From positions 496,001 to 560,000 of the forward strand of contig NZ_PPXG01000001.1 in assembly GCF_002909485.1 (NCBI RefSeq): DNA of 64,000 nt. Reading direction: 5' to 3'. Source of the stretch: Stutzerimonas stutzeri (GTDB lineage Bacteria; Pseudomonadota; Gammaproteobacteria; Pseudomonadales; Pseudomonadaceae). Under the pieces are notes generated by a model that searched no databases, was not told where the DNA came from, and saw only the letters and a program-made list of their open reading frames with translations. A program made the translations under genes and the position numbers. Position 1 is the stretch's first letter; each line of letters opens with the position of its first letter. Below, piece by piece: positions 46,597 through 56,494 of the stretch.

Positions 46597-47586
46597 TCAG
46601 CCCATTGGTCGTGATTCCGGTGATGATTGAATTGAAGCCTCTCGACCTCGCGGCCTGGCCTCAGAGGGATTGATCCCAAACTGTTTGCGGAACGCCGTGG
46701 CGAAATGGCTGGCATTGGCATACCCCAGATCAGACGCGACACGCATCACCGATACCTCACCAGCCAGTAGCCGACTGCGGGCCTGTGCCATCCGCGCCTG
46801 CTGAAAAACCCCGTAGACGCTATTGCCAAAAACCTGGCGAAAACCTCGGGTCAGCTTGGGCAGGCTCATCCCGGCTTCCCGGGCCAATTCCGGCAGGCTG
46901 GGCGCTTTGCCCAGGTCTTCCAGCAAGCGCTCTCGAGCACGCCGCAGGCGTTGACGATCAACAGGGCCGACCCGGCAAAGACATCCCGTGTTCCTGCGCG
47001 CCTCCATGAACAGGCTGACCAAGGTCACGCTTTGCCCATATAGCCACAAGCTGCTGCGTGCATTGAGCCCCGGCTCCATCGCACTACAGAGCATATGCGC
47101 CGTCGCGCTCATTTCGCCGCTACGGTGACCTTCCAAGAAACAATGATTGCAGGCCAACGCCTTGTGCAGGGTGGTATCGATTTCCAGCCCCCACTGTGAC
47201 AGCAGTTCAGGACGGATCATGACGGTGACGTTATCGATCTCTCCATGCTGGTGATAGAAGCCATGCCGGTAACGTCCGAAGCTTATGTTTCCTGAGCCTT
47301 CCTCGATGGCGAAGCGTCGTTGCCGGCGGCCATCGTGGAAACTGCAGGCCGCCTTGCCCTTGAGCACGCTGGTAAAACTGAAGTGAATGCATCCGCTGTC
47401 ATCATGCAGCGGAATTTGCACTGGCTGTTCGAAAGCGCTTTGCCACCGCACGATCTCCAGCCCTTCCTGCAGCGCTACCCGTGTTACCCGACACGGCGCT
47501 CCGGAACTGGAATCCGCCCCATAACCATCGGTAATGAGGCGCGAGATTGGCATTGAGCCCATTGCCCCCTCTTCGACGGCTGACAT
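46597..47586 (-). CDS. AraC-family regulator, PchR/YbtA-like
   Basis: 329 residues. C-terminal two HTH motifs: SLPELAREAGMSLPKLTRGFRQVFG and VMRVASDLGYANASHFATAFRKQFG, ending in the classic PSEARPRGR. The N-terminal ligand part includes EGSGNISFGRYRHGF. This subfamily (PchR, YbtA) activates siderophore receptor and transport genes on binding the ferric siderophore. ATG 47586 has AAGGAG. A Fur-box candidate lies about 60 bases upstream. It likely controls the receptor and ABC genes to its right. Confidence 0.9.
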   Translation of the reverse strand: MSAVEEGAMGSMPISRLITDGYGADSSSGAPCRVTRVALQEGLEIVRWQSAFEQPVQIPLHDDSGCIHFSFTSVLKGKAACSFHDGRRQRRFAIEEGSGNISFGRYRHGFYHQHGEIDNVTVMIRPELLSQWGLEIDTTLHKALACNHCFLEGHRSGEMSATAHMLCSAMEPGLNARSSLWLYGQSVTLVSLFMEARRNTGCLCRVGPVDRQRLRRARERLLEDLGKAPSLPELAREAGMSLPKLTRGFRQVFGNSVYGVFQQARMAQARSRLLAGEVSVMRVASDLGYANASHFATAFRKQFGINPSEARPRGREASIQSSPESRPMG

Positions 47587-47645
47587 TCTGCAGCTCCTTA
47601 GTGACCGGGTACGGCTCGAATCAGATCATACCGGGATAGATGAAT

Positions 47646-47664
47646 GCAATTGATAATCACTAGC
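47646..47664 (-). promoter_or_regulatory. Fur-box candidate upstream of the AraC-type regulator
   Basis: GCAATTGATAATCACTAGC matches the 19-base Fur consensus at 14 of 19 positions, including an unbroken TGATAATCA-like core. It lies 60 bases before the regulator ATG, fitting iron control. Confidence 0.65.
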
Positions 47665-48049
47665 GATTCACGCCTAGCTCGCGCGCCGCAGGAATGCACC
47701 CCAGCGCGACCATTCTGAGGCGGCTTTACACCGGGTTATAACATAACATTTTACTTTAGTTGAATACTGGAGCGCTCCTCGGATGAGGCTCGCAGGCCGC
47801 ATAGCGACCAGGCCCCTGCTCCGTTAGCGTCAAAGCAGGAAATCACCAGGCAACCTCGAGCCGTCCAGTGAACCGATTCGTCTGGATTCTTGGCGGTAAC
47901 GGATGCCGATGGACGCCATTCGGGGCGACTGCTGCCCGTCGCGTAACGAGTGCGCAAGCTTGGTACGCTGTTCAGCCGTGCAACAGCTCACAGCAGCGCT
48001 GTAGCTATCTCGGTGAGTTGCTCAGCGAAGCAGCCCCCACGTGCAGAAC

Positions 48050-48081
48050 CGCCAGTCTGTCACATCTGTTACAGACTGGCG
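48050..48081. repeat. Strong inverted repeat after the TonB receptor gene
   Basis: Perfect 11-base arms (48050-48060 and 48071-48081) around 10 bases, 38 bases beyond the receptor stop. No T-run on the minus strand, so a factor-dependent terminator, mRNA stabiliser or protein site. Confidence 0.6.
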
Positions 48082-48118
48082 TCTGATGGGCGGTACGCCC
48101 GCCTGCCGCTATGCGTTA

Positions 48119-50272
48119 TCAGAACGAGTAGCTATAGCCAACACCCGCCGAACGCCCGCGGCCGGGCATCCCGGTCAGCACCTGGTCGGTGGAATACGAG
48201 CCGTACAGGTCGTACCGAGCATCCAGCAGGTTGTCCCCCCACAGATACACTTCCGAACCGCCCACTTCCACACCCAGATGTAGATCCAGCTTGGCGTAAC
48301 CCTTGAGGTCGTAATGATTTTGCGGATCAGCCGGGCGGTTTTTCTGTACCCGATAGTTGACCAAGGAGTTCAAGCGCGGCGCGGTCAAACCGAGAAAATC
48401 CGGCAGATTCTTCTGCCAGGCGACGCTGAAATTGCCACTCCACAACGGCACGTCCGGTACTCGATTGCCCGCCGTCACGTCCCCGCCCGATACCCCTGGC
48501 GCATCGGAAGTCACCACTGCGTTGGTGTAGCTCACCGCGCCGCTCAAGGTGAACTCATCGTTGAGGTGCCAGGTGCTGGAAAGCTCGGCGCCCTTGCTGC
48601 GGGTATCGGCATTCACCGCGCTGACCGCCAGGGTATTGAAGTCGTAACCCAGCAGGTGGTCGTCCTGGACGCGGGTGAAGAACAGTGCGCCTTCGAGGCT
48701 CAGGGCACCGCCGCTGCTTTCATGCTTGAAGCCCAGCTCGGCAGCGTTGACCTTGGCCGCCTTATAGGGCTCGCTGTCCCTGGCCGAGGTGGCGTAATCA
48801 TTGAAGCCCGCCGACTTGTAACCTCGGGAGAGCACCATATACAGGCTGGTTTGCTCCGTCAGCGCATAGGACAGCGCGCCGCGCCCGGTGCTGTAGTTGT
48901 CGTGCAGGCGACGGCGGTCGCTGGCCGCGCTGCCGGGGCTGAGGTAATCGGCAGCGTAGGTCTTGCGATCCCAGGTATGTCGCAGACCGGCAGTGAGTTT
49001 CCAGTCCTGGGCGATCGGATAGGTGACCTCACCATAAGCGGCGTAGCTGTTGGAGCTGAAATCGCGCTTCTGCTGCGCGCCACTGGTGAAATCGTCGGAG
49101 TCGAAACTGCGCTCCGAGCGCGACAGATTGAGCCCGGTAACCCAGAACACATCGGCGCTCACCAAGGAGCCCAGGCGTAGATCCTGACTCCATACCCGCT
49201 CCTGGGCCGAGTCCTCGATCAGGTACTCGAACGGCGAGCCGAACAGCTCGCGGGTGATATTGCGGTCATAGCCTTTGACTGCATTCAAATCGGTGCTGGT
49301 GTAGGCGCTGATGGACGTGATCCGAGCCTGGGCCAGATCATGATTCAGCTCGAAGGAATAACGCTCGTTGGTCTTCTGATTGTCATCGAACACTCCCGGG
49401 GTGTAATCGAGGGACGGCCTGTTGCCAAAGGGCCTGAGCATTTCCAGGCCGGCGTAGTGGTCGGCCCGTTGCCGTTCGGCGGTCAGCAGGCCCGTAGTGC
49501 CCTGGTCGTTGTCCCAGAGCATGCTGCCGCGCAAGGCCAGATCCCTTGGTTTGGTCATGGGGTCGCCGTCCTGCTGGGAGTCGACCCAGTTGTCGAAGCC
49601 GCTGCGTCGCACCGCGACCCTTCCGGCCAAGGTTTCCGTCAATGGCCCGCCCACCGCGCCTTCGGTCATGAACTGACCCTGATTGCCCACTTCGCCGCGC
49701 ACGTAGCCTTCCACGTGGCGGGTCGGTTTGCGGGTGGTGACGTTGATCGCCCCGGCCTCGCTGTTGCGGCCGAACAACGTGCCTTGCGGGCCCTTCAGCA
49801 CCTCCACTTGCTGCACATCCAAGGTCGCCAGCGCGGCATTGCGCACCGACATGGGTACACCGTCGATATTCAGCACCACCGAGCCGTCATCCATGCTCAT
49901 CTGATTCAGCGAGCCGACCCCACGGATGCGTACGTTGGCGTCATTGGCGCCACCCCAGGAATTGACATCCACCCCCGGCGTGGTGCGCAGCGCGTCCTCG
50001 AGGGTGCGCAGACGGCGCGTTTCCAGGATCTGCCCATCGATCACCGAAAGGCCGAAGGGGATGTCCCTGGCGCTCTCCTGGCTCAACCGGGCGCTTACGG
50101 TGAGCGGGGCCAGCTCGACCACATCGCCACCGCTGGCTGCAGCAGCATGATCGTCCGCGGCAAAGGCCGTGCCTATCTGGCTGGACAGGGCCAAGGCCAA
50201 GGCCTGTGTCAGCGCGTTGAGCCGCCAGCCGACGGGATGGCGCTGCGGTTTGAAAGAACTTCGAGATGGCAT
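48119..50272 (-). CDS. TonB-dependent receptor, FyuA/yersiniabactin-receptor-like
   Basis: 717 residues. Signal peptide ending GTAFA, then a plug domain with PFGLSVIDGQIL, RIRGVGSLNQ and VLKGPQGTLFGRNSEAGAINV, and a barrel ending GRSAGVGYSYSF. The plug and the GYKSAGFNDY / VNAAELGFKHE / SKGAELSSTWH pattern resembles the FyuA branch. Together with YbtA-like and YbtPQ-like neighbours this suggests uptake of a phenolate-thiazoline-type siderophore. ATG 50272 (GGAG nine bases upstream) is preferred; an ATG at 50311 overlaps the stop of the ABC gene (TGATG), so coupling is possible. Confidence 0.88.
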   Translation of the reverse strand: MPSRSSFKPQRHPVGWRLNALTQALALALSSQIGTAFAADDHAAAASGGDVVELAPLTVSARLSQESARDIPFGLSVIDGQILETRRLRTLEDALRTTPGVDVNSWGGANDANVRIRGVGSLNQMSMDDGSVVLNIDGVPMSVRNAALATLDVQQVEVLKGPQGTLFGRNSEAGAINVTTRKPTRHVEGYVRGEVGNQGQFMTEGAVGGPLTETLAGRVAVRRSGFDNWVDSQQDGDPMTKPRDLALRGSMLWDNDQGTTGLLTAERQRADHYAGLEMLRPFGNRPSLDYTPGVFDDNQKTNERYSFELNHDLAQARITSISAYTSTDLNAVKGYDRNITRELFGSPFEYLIEDSAQERVWSQDLRLGSLVSADVFWVTGLNLSRSERSFDSDDFTSGAQQKRDFSSNSYAAYGEVTYPIAQDWKLTAGLRHTWDRKTYAADYLSPGSAASDRRRLHDNYSTGRGALSYALTEQTSLYMVLSRGYKSAGFNDYATSARDSEPYKAAKVNAAELGFKHESSGGALSLEGALFFTRVQDDHLLGYDFNTLAVSAVNADTRSKGAELSSTWHLNDEFTLSGAVSYTNAVVTSDAPGVSGGDVTAGNRVPDVPLWSGNFSVAWQKNLPDFLGLTAPRLNSLVNYRVQKNRPADPQNHYDLKGYAKLDLHLGVEVGGSEVYLWGDNLLDARYDLYGSYSTDQVLTGMPGRGRSAGVGYSYSF

Positions 50273-50310
50273 GGACAAAGACTCCAGGAAGGGAGAATGA
50301 ATAAAGTTCA

Positions 50311-53300
50311 TCACGGCGTGCCCCAGCGCCTGAGCGCCTCGGCTATGGTTTGCTCTGAGGGTGCCCCCAGCAGGCTCTGGACAGTGGCCGGCCACTGCTG
50401 AGCGACCCGGGGCTCCGCGGTTAGTGCCATCAGTTCTGCGGGGGGTTGCCTGGCTACCCAGTCCAGGCTGGCCAAGGGCGCGTAGAAGGCGGCCCAGCTC
50501 TGCTCCCGAGCCTCGGACAGTGTGCCGAGCGGCTCGCCGTCGCGCCCTAGGGCCAAGGTCAGGTCGTCAGCCTTGAGCTTGACCAGTACCGACCGCGCTT
50601 GCGGACCCTCCGCATCGTCCACGCACAGCAAGCCGATGGCGCCGGCCACTCCATGGCTGAGCCACTGGTATCCGGGCTGTTGACGCAGATCGCTGGCATC
50701 GAGCAGTACCCGGCGCGCCAGCACCTCGGCGATATGTTCGCGCCGAGCCCAACGACCGACGCCCTGCGCTGCGACGTCCCAAGCGGGCGATTGAGCGAGC
50801 AGCAGATGCCCGTTGCTCAAGCGGCTGGGCCCCATCTCGGTCGGCCACTGGCTCAAGGCATCGACCCTCGGACTGCTGCCCAAGCGCCGTGCGACACAGG
50901 CAGCCATGACCTCCAGGTCTTCGCGCACTTCCAGGCTGGTTTGCACCCGGCTGCCATCAGCCAGCACGTACACGCCATCGAGTTCTGTCGCTGACGTTGC
51001 GGTCGGCCAGGCATAAGCGAAGTCCAATGGAGCTGCGCTGCTGGCGCTGACGGACTGTCCGTCCAGCGTGATCCGCCATTCCCATACGCCGGCGGGTGCC
51101 ACGGCTTGCGCGGCAACGGCCGAGTCCTCCGGCAACAGCGGTACCTGCGCGGCCAATCCGGCGTCGACCCGATGGGCGGGCACACGCAACCAGCGCTCGC
51201 TATCGAAGCCCAGACGTGGAATGACCCGGCGCGCCTCCAGCCAGACGCCATGAGGCCCCAGCCAGAAGTTCTCACCTTCGCCCGGCCACCCCGTTGCACT
51301 CAGGGTCCAGTGCAGCTCCACCGTACAGCCGGACACCGCACACTCACCCAAGGGCACGCGCAGGTGTTGCATGCCCTGTTCAACCGTCACCGCCTGGCCC
51401 ATGACGCGGGCAGCCGTTACCCGCAAGCCTTGCGGCAGTTCTGCGTCCAACTGGCGACTGTCGGCGACGACCTTATCCAGGCGCCACTGCCCCTCGACCT
51501 GACGGGTCAGGCTATTGATATTCAGCTGCAGGCTCCCACCGGCTACTTGCCAGGCTCCGGCACCGGCCAGCCAGCGCTGTTCCCAGGCGGCGCGCTCGGC
51601 ACGCTCCTGACTCGGAGACTGGTAATCGCCCTGCTCCACCAGATGCCGATGGAGCCACACCCCGCTAGCAAGCATGCCCATGATGCCTACCGCCAGCAGC
51701 ACGCCAGGCACTCCCTGCAGACGCATGCGTACCTGCGCAATGCGCCGGCGTTCCGGGCCGCGCGGCAGACCCAGGGCAGCCACCGCCACCAGCACCATGC
51801 AGCCGGCCAGTTTCCAGCTCGTCAGGGTGACCAGATACGGCCACCAAGGCGCCCAGCCGGTCATGCTGGACAAGGCCACATGCACCGGGATCGCCATTTC
51901 ATAGGCTGGGTAGCTGACCAGGCCCAGTTCATGATTGAGCACCAGAAAGAACGTCAGCAGCATTGAGGCCGCATAGGCCAGGCCGCCGTGTCGTATCAGG
52001 GCGTGAACCAGCAGCGCCAGCAGCGCCAACTCCAGCAGGGGCGGCGCGAAAACCAACAGTTGGTAGATCAGCACAAACCCCGGTGCGAGGCTGCCTGGGG
52101 CGGCGATGGCACTGATCAGCAGACTCGCCACGCCCGGCACCAGGGCCAACAACAGCGTCGCCAGCGACACACAGCCCACCCACGCCAACAAACGCAGCCA
52201 TACCGGCGCCGGCGTGGCCTCTAACATTTCTCCCAGGCCTTCGACGTCGTCGCGTCGGCAGATCAGGCCGACCAACGCCGCGACGATGAAGGCGATCACC
52301 AGAAACAACGCGCTGGACAGCAGCGGCAGCGTCAGATCCGCCCGTGGCACCATGGGCCCGCGGACATGCCACACCACATGAACGAAGCCACTGAGCATGC
52401 CCATCATCAGCAACAACCCGAGGGCCACCCAGCAGATCTTGCGGGCGACTATCTGGCGGATCTGCCAGCGCGTCTCCTGCCACAAGGCCTGCGGCCAATG
52501 GCTGGCCAGCAGCGGGCCGGGCAAGCGGGTACCACCGGCCAAACGCATCGGCGGTTCGGCCAACAACGCACCGGCACGACGCCCCATCAAGCCCTGCCGG
52601 CTGGTGCGCGCCAGCACCACGGCGAGCAGCAGCAATGGCAGCACGCACCACAACGCTCGGTTCAGCCAGAACCCCGGAGTCAATGCCAACAGCGATTGCG
52701 ATTTTTGCGCCGCCGTCCAGGTTTCCACCTGGGCATGGGCAAAGGTAAATAGCGAGGGATCGAGGCTGGCGGCCAGCAACGGGTTGATATCGCCCCCCTT
52801 GAGAACCACCACCGCGAACATCCACAACAGCATCAGCACCGTCGCCAGGCCGAACGGCGCGGCCAGACCGCGGCTACGCAAGGCCAGCAGATAGTACAGC
52901 GCGCCGATTCCACTACTGACCGGCAAGAGCAAGGCCACCCAGGCAAAGCCCAGCGCCGACCAGGCCGGTGCGCCGATACTCGCCGCCGGGACCCAGCCCA
53001 GCCAGCCCAATACCGGGCTGAGGATGAATCCGACGATCAACGAGCTGGCGAGCAGACCGCCGACCACCGAGGCGCCGATGAAGCGCCCCCACAACAGGGT
53101 CGGCAGCGACAACGGCAACGCCAGCAGGACCTCTTCCAACTGCGCCTTGCGATCCCTCAGCGCCGGCTGGGCAAAGACCCAGGCCCAGGCGAAGAACAGG
53201 AAGAACATGCAGCCACTGGACATCAGGTAGATCAGGCTGGGGGCGTTGCGGGCGACTTCGCTGGCGCCCATCTTCTGCACATAGTCGGCGTTGGTCAGGG

Positions 53301-53412
53301 CCATCAGCAGGTAACCGGTGAGGCCGAGAAACACCAGCAAGGGAATGCCGCTACGCAGTCCGGCGCGCACCTCGACCCCGGCCTCGCGCATCAGCAAAGC
53401 GAAGGTATTCAT
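50311..53412 (-). CDS. Large ABC-2 permease with degenerate M1-peptidase-like C-terminal domain
   Basis: 1033 residues. Residues 1-290 and 310-560 each form an ABC-2 type block of about six helices, followed by one more helix near 590. The remaining 440 residues look periplasmic and mostly beta. Near residue 940 is GYQWLSHGVAGAIGLL, which resembles the WLNEGFA segment of M1 aminopeptidases with His replacing the zinc-binding Glu. I find no HExxH, so peptidase activity is unlikely. ABC-2/M1 fusions exist in other bacteria. Start overlaps the ATPase stop by 4 bases, so it is its partner. Confidence 0.75.
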   Translation of the reverse strand: MNTFALLMREAGVEVRAGLRSGIPLLVFLGLTGYLLMALTNADYVQKMGASEVARNAPSLIYLMSSGCMFFLFFAWAWVFAQPALRDRKAQLEEVLLALPLSLPTLLWGRFIGASVVGGLLASSLIVGFILSPVLGWLGWVPAASIGAPAWSALGFAWVALLLPVSSGIGALYYLLALRSRGLAAPFGLATVLMLLWMFAVVVLKGGDINPLLAASLDPSLFTFAHAQVETWTAAQKSQSLLALTPGFWLNRALWCVLPLLLLAVVLARTSRQGLMGRRAGALLAEPPMRLAGGTRLPGPLLASHWPQALWQETRWQIRQIVARKICWVALGLLLMMGMLSGFVHVVWHVRGPMVPRADLTLPLLSSALFLVIAFIVAALVGLICRRDDVEGLGEMLEATPAPVWLRLLAWVGCVSLATLLLALVPGVASLLISAIAAPGSLAPGFVLIYQLLVFAPPLLELALLALLVHALIRHGGLAYAASMLLTFFLVLNHELGLVSYPAYEMAIPVHVALSSMTGWAPWWPYLVTLTSWKLAGCMVLVAVAALGLPRGPERRRIAQVRMRLQGVPGVLLAVGIMGMLASGVWLHRHLVEQGDYQSPSQERAERAAWEQRWLAGAGAWQVAGGSLQLNINSLTRQVEGQWRLDKVVADSRQLDAELPQGLRVTAARVMGQAVTVEQGMQHLRVPLGECAVSGCTVELHWTLSATGWPGEGENFWLGPHGVWLEARRVIPRLGFDSERWLRVPAHRVDAGLAAQVPLLPEDSAVAAQAVAPAGVWEWRITLDGQSVSASSAAPLDFAYAWPTATSATELDGVYVLADGSRVQTSLEVREDLEVMAACVARRLGSSPRVDALSQWPTEMGPSRLSNGHLLLAQSPAWDVAAQGVGRWARREHIAEVLARRVLLDASDLRQQPGYQWLSHGVAGAIGLLCVDDAEGPQARSVLVKLKADDLTLALGRDGEPLGTLSEAREQSWAAFYAPLASLDWVARQPPAELMALTAEPRVAQQWPATVQSLLGAPSEQTIAEALRRWGTP

Positions 53413-54293
53413 GCGTCAGGCGCCTCGCCGGCCTGGGCCAGCGCCAGATAATAGATGTCTTCCAGGCGTGGTGCGTGGGGCGTGAAGCGCGGATCGGCCG
53501 GCCGATCGCCGTGCACGATGACTCGACTGCCCTCGGGGCTGGCCGCTACGTGCAGCGCATTGGGCAGGGGTTCGCCGCGACCGAACGAGGCCTCCCACAA
53601 CCTCCCCTGCTCGGCACGGAGCAAATCCGCCGGACGCCCTTCGACGATGGTCCGCCCGCCCGCCAGCACTGCCAGGCGGCTGCACAGGTTCTCGACGTCC
53701 TCGACGATATGGGTCGACAGCAGCACGATGGACTCGGCGGCAACGTCGGCCAGCACGCGATGAAAGCGATTGCGCTCCGCCGGATCCAGACCCGCAGTGG
53801 GTTCGTCGACGATCAACAGCCGCGGCGAACCAACCAGCGCCATGGCGATGCCGAACCGGCGCAGCATGCCGCCCGAATAGGTCGCCAGGGCGCGATGCGC
53901 CGCCTCCGTGAGGTTGACTTTCGCCAGCAAGCCTTCGATCTCCTGCCGACGCAGGCGCGCGTCGGTGCGCCCCTTGAGCCAGGCGAAACGATCCAGCAGG
54001 TCCCGCGCGCTGACGCCCGGATAGGCCCCCAGTTGCTGCGGCAGATAGCCCAGGCGGCGACGCAAGTGATCGGAGTCGGCCAGCACATCCACACCGTCCA
54101 GATGAATGCTGCCGGCGTCCGGCTGCTGCAGGGTGGCGAGCGTGCGCATCAGGCTGCTCTTGCCGGCGCCGTTGGGGCCCAGCAACCCATACATGCCTGG
54201 GCCGATATTCAGCTCCACACCGCGCAGCGCCTGGACGCCGTTGGCGTAGCACTTATGCAGGCCGCGAACCTGTAAACCCATATCCATCGACAT
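53409..54293 (-). CDS. ABC transporter ATPase (ABC-2 type partner)
   Basis: 294 residues. Walker A GPNGAGKSS, Q-loop YLPQQLG, signature YSGGM, Walker B LLIVDEPTAGLDP, and H-loop THIVEDV. Such DrrA/CcmA-like ATPases drive ABC-2 permeases. ATG 54293 has GGAG six bases upstream; ATGs at 54305 and 54332 are also open. Divergent from the fused ABC pair. Confidence 0.9.
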   Translation of the reverse strand: MSMDMGLQVRGLHKCYANGVQALRGVELNIGPGMYGLLGPNGAGKSSLMRTLATLQQPDAGSIHLDGVDVLADSDHLRRRLGYLPQQLGAYPGVSARDLLDRFAWLKGRTDARLRRQEIEGLLAKVNLTEAAHRALATYSGGMLRRFGIAMALVGSPRLLIVDEPTAGLDPAERNRFHRVLADVAAESIVLLSTHIVEDVENLCSRLAVLAGGRTIVEGRPADLLRAEQGRLWEASFGRGEPLPNALHVAASPEGSRVIVHGDRPADPRFTPHAPRLEDIYYLALAQAGEAPDA

Positions 54294-54754
54294 CAGCAAC
54301 TCCATGATCGACACGCCAATGCCGGGCATCACGAGGCAAACCGAGCCTGGCGGAAGGCGCTTTTTGGGGAACTAGACATGCCCTGTTGGCAGGACAGCGG
54401 GCGACGGTAGACAAGGACGGAACAGCGGCTCTACCCGATTCAAGTCATTTTCCAACCGTATCGCGCCACATCTGCGGGCTTCCCCCCAGGCCCAGCCGAC
54501 CTCGACCGCACTGTCAGCAAACGGATGCGGGGCAAAAACGATTCGATCCGGGTAGTCGCCAGAATGAGAATGGCTAGCATCTTCCCACGCATCTGCTTGA
54601 TCCAACGTCGGCCACCTCCCCGCGCCATTCTGGGAAGGCGTGTGCCTCGGGCGCTTCGAGTCGATCGACGTCCCCGGCAACCACTCAGCGTCGCCGAGCC
54701 ACCGCACGTACATACCTTCACCCCGCTTCTGCTCGAGGCCCTACGGAAAAACTC
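54294..54754. promoter_or_regulatory. Divergent promoter region of the iron island
   Basis: 461 bases between the leftward ATPase and rightward fused ABC genes. A weak Fur-box candidate, 54560-54578 (CAGAATGAGAATGGCTAGC), matches 12 of 19 consensus bases. No convincing gene. Confidence 0.45.
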
Positions 54755-56494
54755 ATGGCATCCGCTCTGCAGACCCTCAAACGGCCGGTCCAGCCTCTTA
54801 TTCGACTCGGCGTGGCGTGCGCCGCCGTCGGAGCGCTAGTCAACCTGCTGCCCTTCATCGCGCTGACCGAACTGGGTCGTTTGTTGCTGGCGGGCGACAA
54901 CGCCCTCCATTCGTTGTGGCGGTGGGCTGCGCTGGTGGTGCTCGGCTTGAGCCTGGGCTGGGTGGCCAATGGGCTGGCCCTGTGGCTGACCCACCTGGCG
55001 GACCATCGCCTGCAAACCAGCCTGCGCGAGGCCATGGTCAGCAAATTGGGGCTAGTGCCGCTGGGCTGGTACAGCGACACCACCTCCGGCGCCGTGCGCA
55101 AGGTAGTGCAGGACGATCTCGAAGACCTGCACCACCTCGTCGCCCACCACGCGGTGGAGCTCACCGCCGCCATCGTCACGCCGCTGGCCGGTCTGGCCTG
55201 GCTGGCCACGCTGAACTGGCGCCTGCCGCTGCTGGCAGTGTTGACCTTGCCCATCTATGCCGTGGCCTACGCGCTGATGATGCGCGGGTTCGGCAGCAAG
55301 ATGCAGTTGCTGGACAAGAGCATGACCCGGGTCAGCGCCGCCATCGTCGAGTTCGTCCATGGCATCGCGGTGGTAAAAGCCTTCGGCCAGGCGGGCCAGG
55401 CTCATCGCAGCTATCAACAGGCGGTCAGCCAGTTCGGCGAGCAGTACGCCGGATGGGTCCGGCCGTTGCTGCGCCTGGAGGCGTTTTCCTCCATGGCCCT
55501 GAGCGTGCCGGTGATTCTACTGGCGAGCCTGGGAGTGGGCAGTCTGTTATTGGCCAAGGGCTGGATCACCCCGCTGCAGTTGTTCGCCGAGATCTTGGTG
55601 GCAGTGCTCATCCCGCAGTCGCTGCTGGTGATCAACCAGAGCCTGACCGCCCAACGCACGGCCCTGGCCGCTGCGGGACGGATCGAGGCCCTGCTCGACG
55701 TCGAAGAGCTGCCCACGCCCAAGGTCTGCGTGCAGCCCCAAGGCAGCGACATCACCTTTGATCGAGTGCGATTTGGCTACGCCCCCGAGCATCCGATTCT
55801 CGACGGCGTCGATCTGCATTGCCCGGCAGGCAGCATAACCGCGCTGGTCGGTGCTTCCGGCGCCGGCAAATCGACCCTGGCCAAGCTGGTGCCGCGTTTT
55901 CACGACGTCAACGCCGGCAGCGTTCGGATCGGCGGTGCCGATGTGCGGGAAATAGACCCGCGCCAGCTGTATCGACACGTCGGTTTCGTGTTGCAGGACG
56001 CGCAACTGGTGCGCGGCAGCGTCGCCGCCAACCTGCGCCTGGGACGACCCGAGGCCAGCGATGACGAGGTGCAGGCAGCGGCCAAATCGGCGCAGATCCA
56101 TCAGCGCATCCAGGCCCTGCCGCGGGGTTACCAGTCGGTGATCGGCGAGGACGCGATTTTCTCCGGCGGCGAAGCGCAACGGCTGTCCATCGCCCGCACC
56201 CTGCTGGCCGATACGCCGGTACTGATCCTCGATGAAGCCACCTCACACGCCGACCCCGAATCCGAGGCGCTGATCCAAGACGCCCTGTCGACCCTCGCCC
56301 AGGGACGCACGGTACTGGTGATCGCCCACCGTCTGGCGAGCATCCGCGGCGTGGACCAGATCGTCGTCCTCGATCAGGGACGGGTTGTAGAGCGCGGCCG
56401 CCACGAGCAACTGCTCGAAGCGAACGGCGCCTATGCCCGGCTATGGCGCGCCCATGCCGGGACCACCGCCCCCAACCTGGAAATGTCCCTGTGA
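54755..56494 (+). CDS. Fused ABC permease-ATPase, YbtP/PchH-like
   Basis: 579 residues. N-terminal exporter-fold membrane domain with six helices, then an ATPase with Walker A VGASGAGKST, signature FSGGEAQRLSIART (FSGGE variant) and Walker B VLILDEATSHADP. The family includes YbtP/YbtQ and IrtA/IrtB, exporter-fold proteins that import ferric siderophores. Forms a heterodimer with the next gene, with which it overlaps by 4 bases (GTGA). Confidence 0.88.
   Translation: MASALQTLKRPVQPLIRLGVACAAVGALVNLLPFIALTELGRLLLAGDNALHSLWRWAALVVLGLSLGWVANGLALWLTHLADHRLQTSLREAMVSKLGLVPLGWYSDTTSGAVRKVVQDDLEDLHHLVAHHAVELTAAIVTPLAGLAWLATLNWRLPLLAVLTLPIYAVAYALMMRGFGSKMQLLDKSMTRVSAAIVEFVHGIAVVKAFGQAGQAHRSYQQAVSQFGEQYAGWVRPLLRLEAFSSMALSVPVILLASLGVGSLLLAKGWITPLQLFAEILVAVLIPQSLLVINQSLTAQRTALAAAGRIEALLDVEELPTPKVCVQPQGSDITFDRVRFGYAPEHPILDGVDLHCPAGSITALVGASGAGKSTLAKLVPRFHDVNAGSVRIGGADVREIDPRQLYRHVGFVLQDAQLVRGSVAANLRLGRPEASDDEVQAAAKSAQIHQRIQALPRGYQSVIGEDAIFSGGEAQRLSIARTLLADTPVLILDEATSHADPESEALIQDALSTLAQGRTVLVIAHRLASIRGVDQIVVLDQGRVVERGRHEQLLEANGAYARLWRAHAGTTAPNLEMSL

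Larger units (their letters stand above)
47587..48118. other. Intergenic region between regulator and TonB receptor
   Basis: 532 bases. Contains the Fur-box candidate (47646-47664), an AT-rich patch (47735-47765) and a strong inverted repeat at 48050-48081. No convincing gene; short frames here lack ribosome sites. Confidence 0.5.

Noticed and set aside
47754-47957. 68-codon minus-strand frame in the regulator-receptor gap
   Set aside because: No ribosome site, no domain, unusual composition; could be remnant DNA but not supportable.
49340-50401. 353-codon plus-strand frame opposite the FyuA-like gene
   Set aside because: Antisense shadow of the TonB receptor; no ribosome site or recognisable domain.
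54640-55761. Long open frame of 373 codons on the plus strand
   Set aside because: It overlaps the YbtP-like gene in another frame; composition is Arg/Gly/Pro-rich as in GC-rich shadow frames, and no domain is visible.
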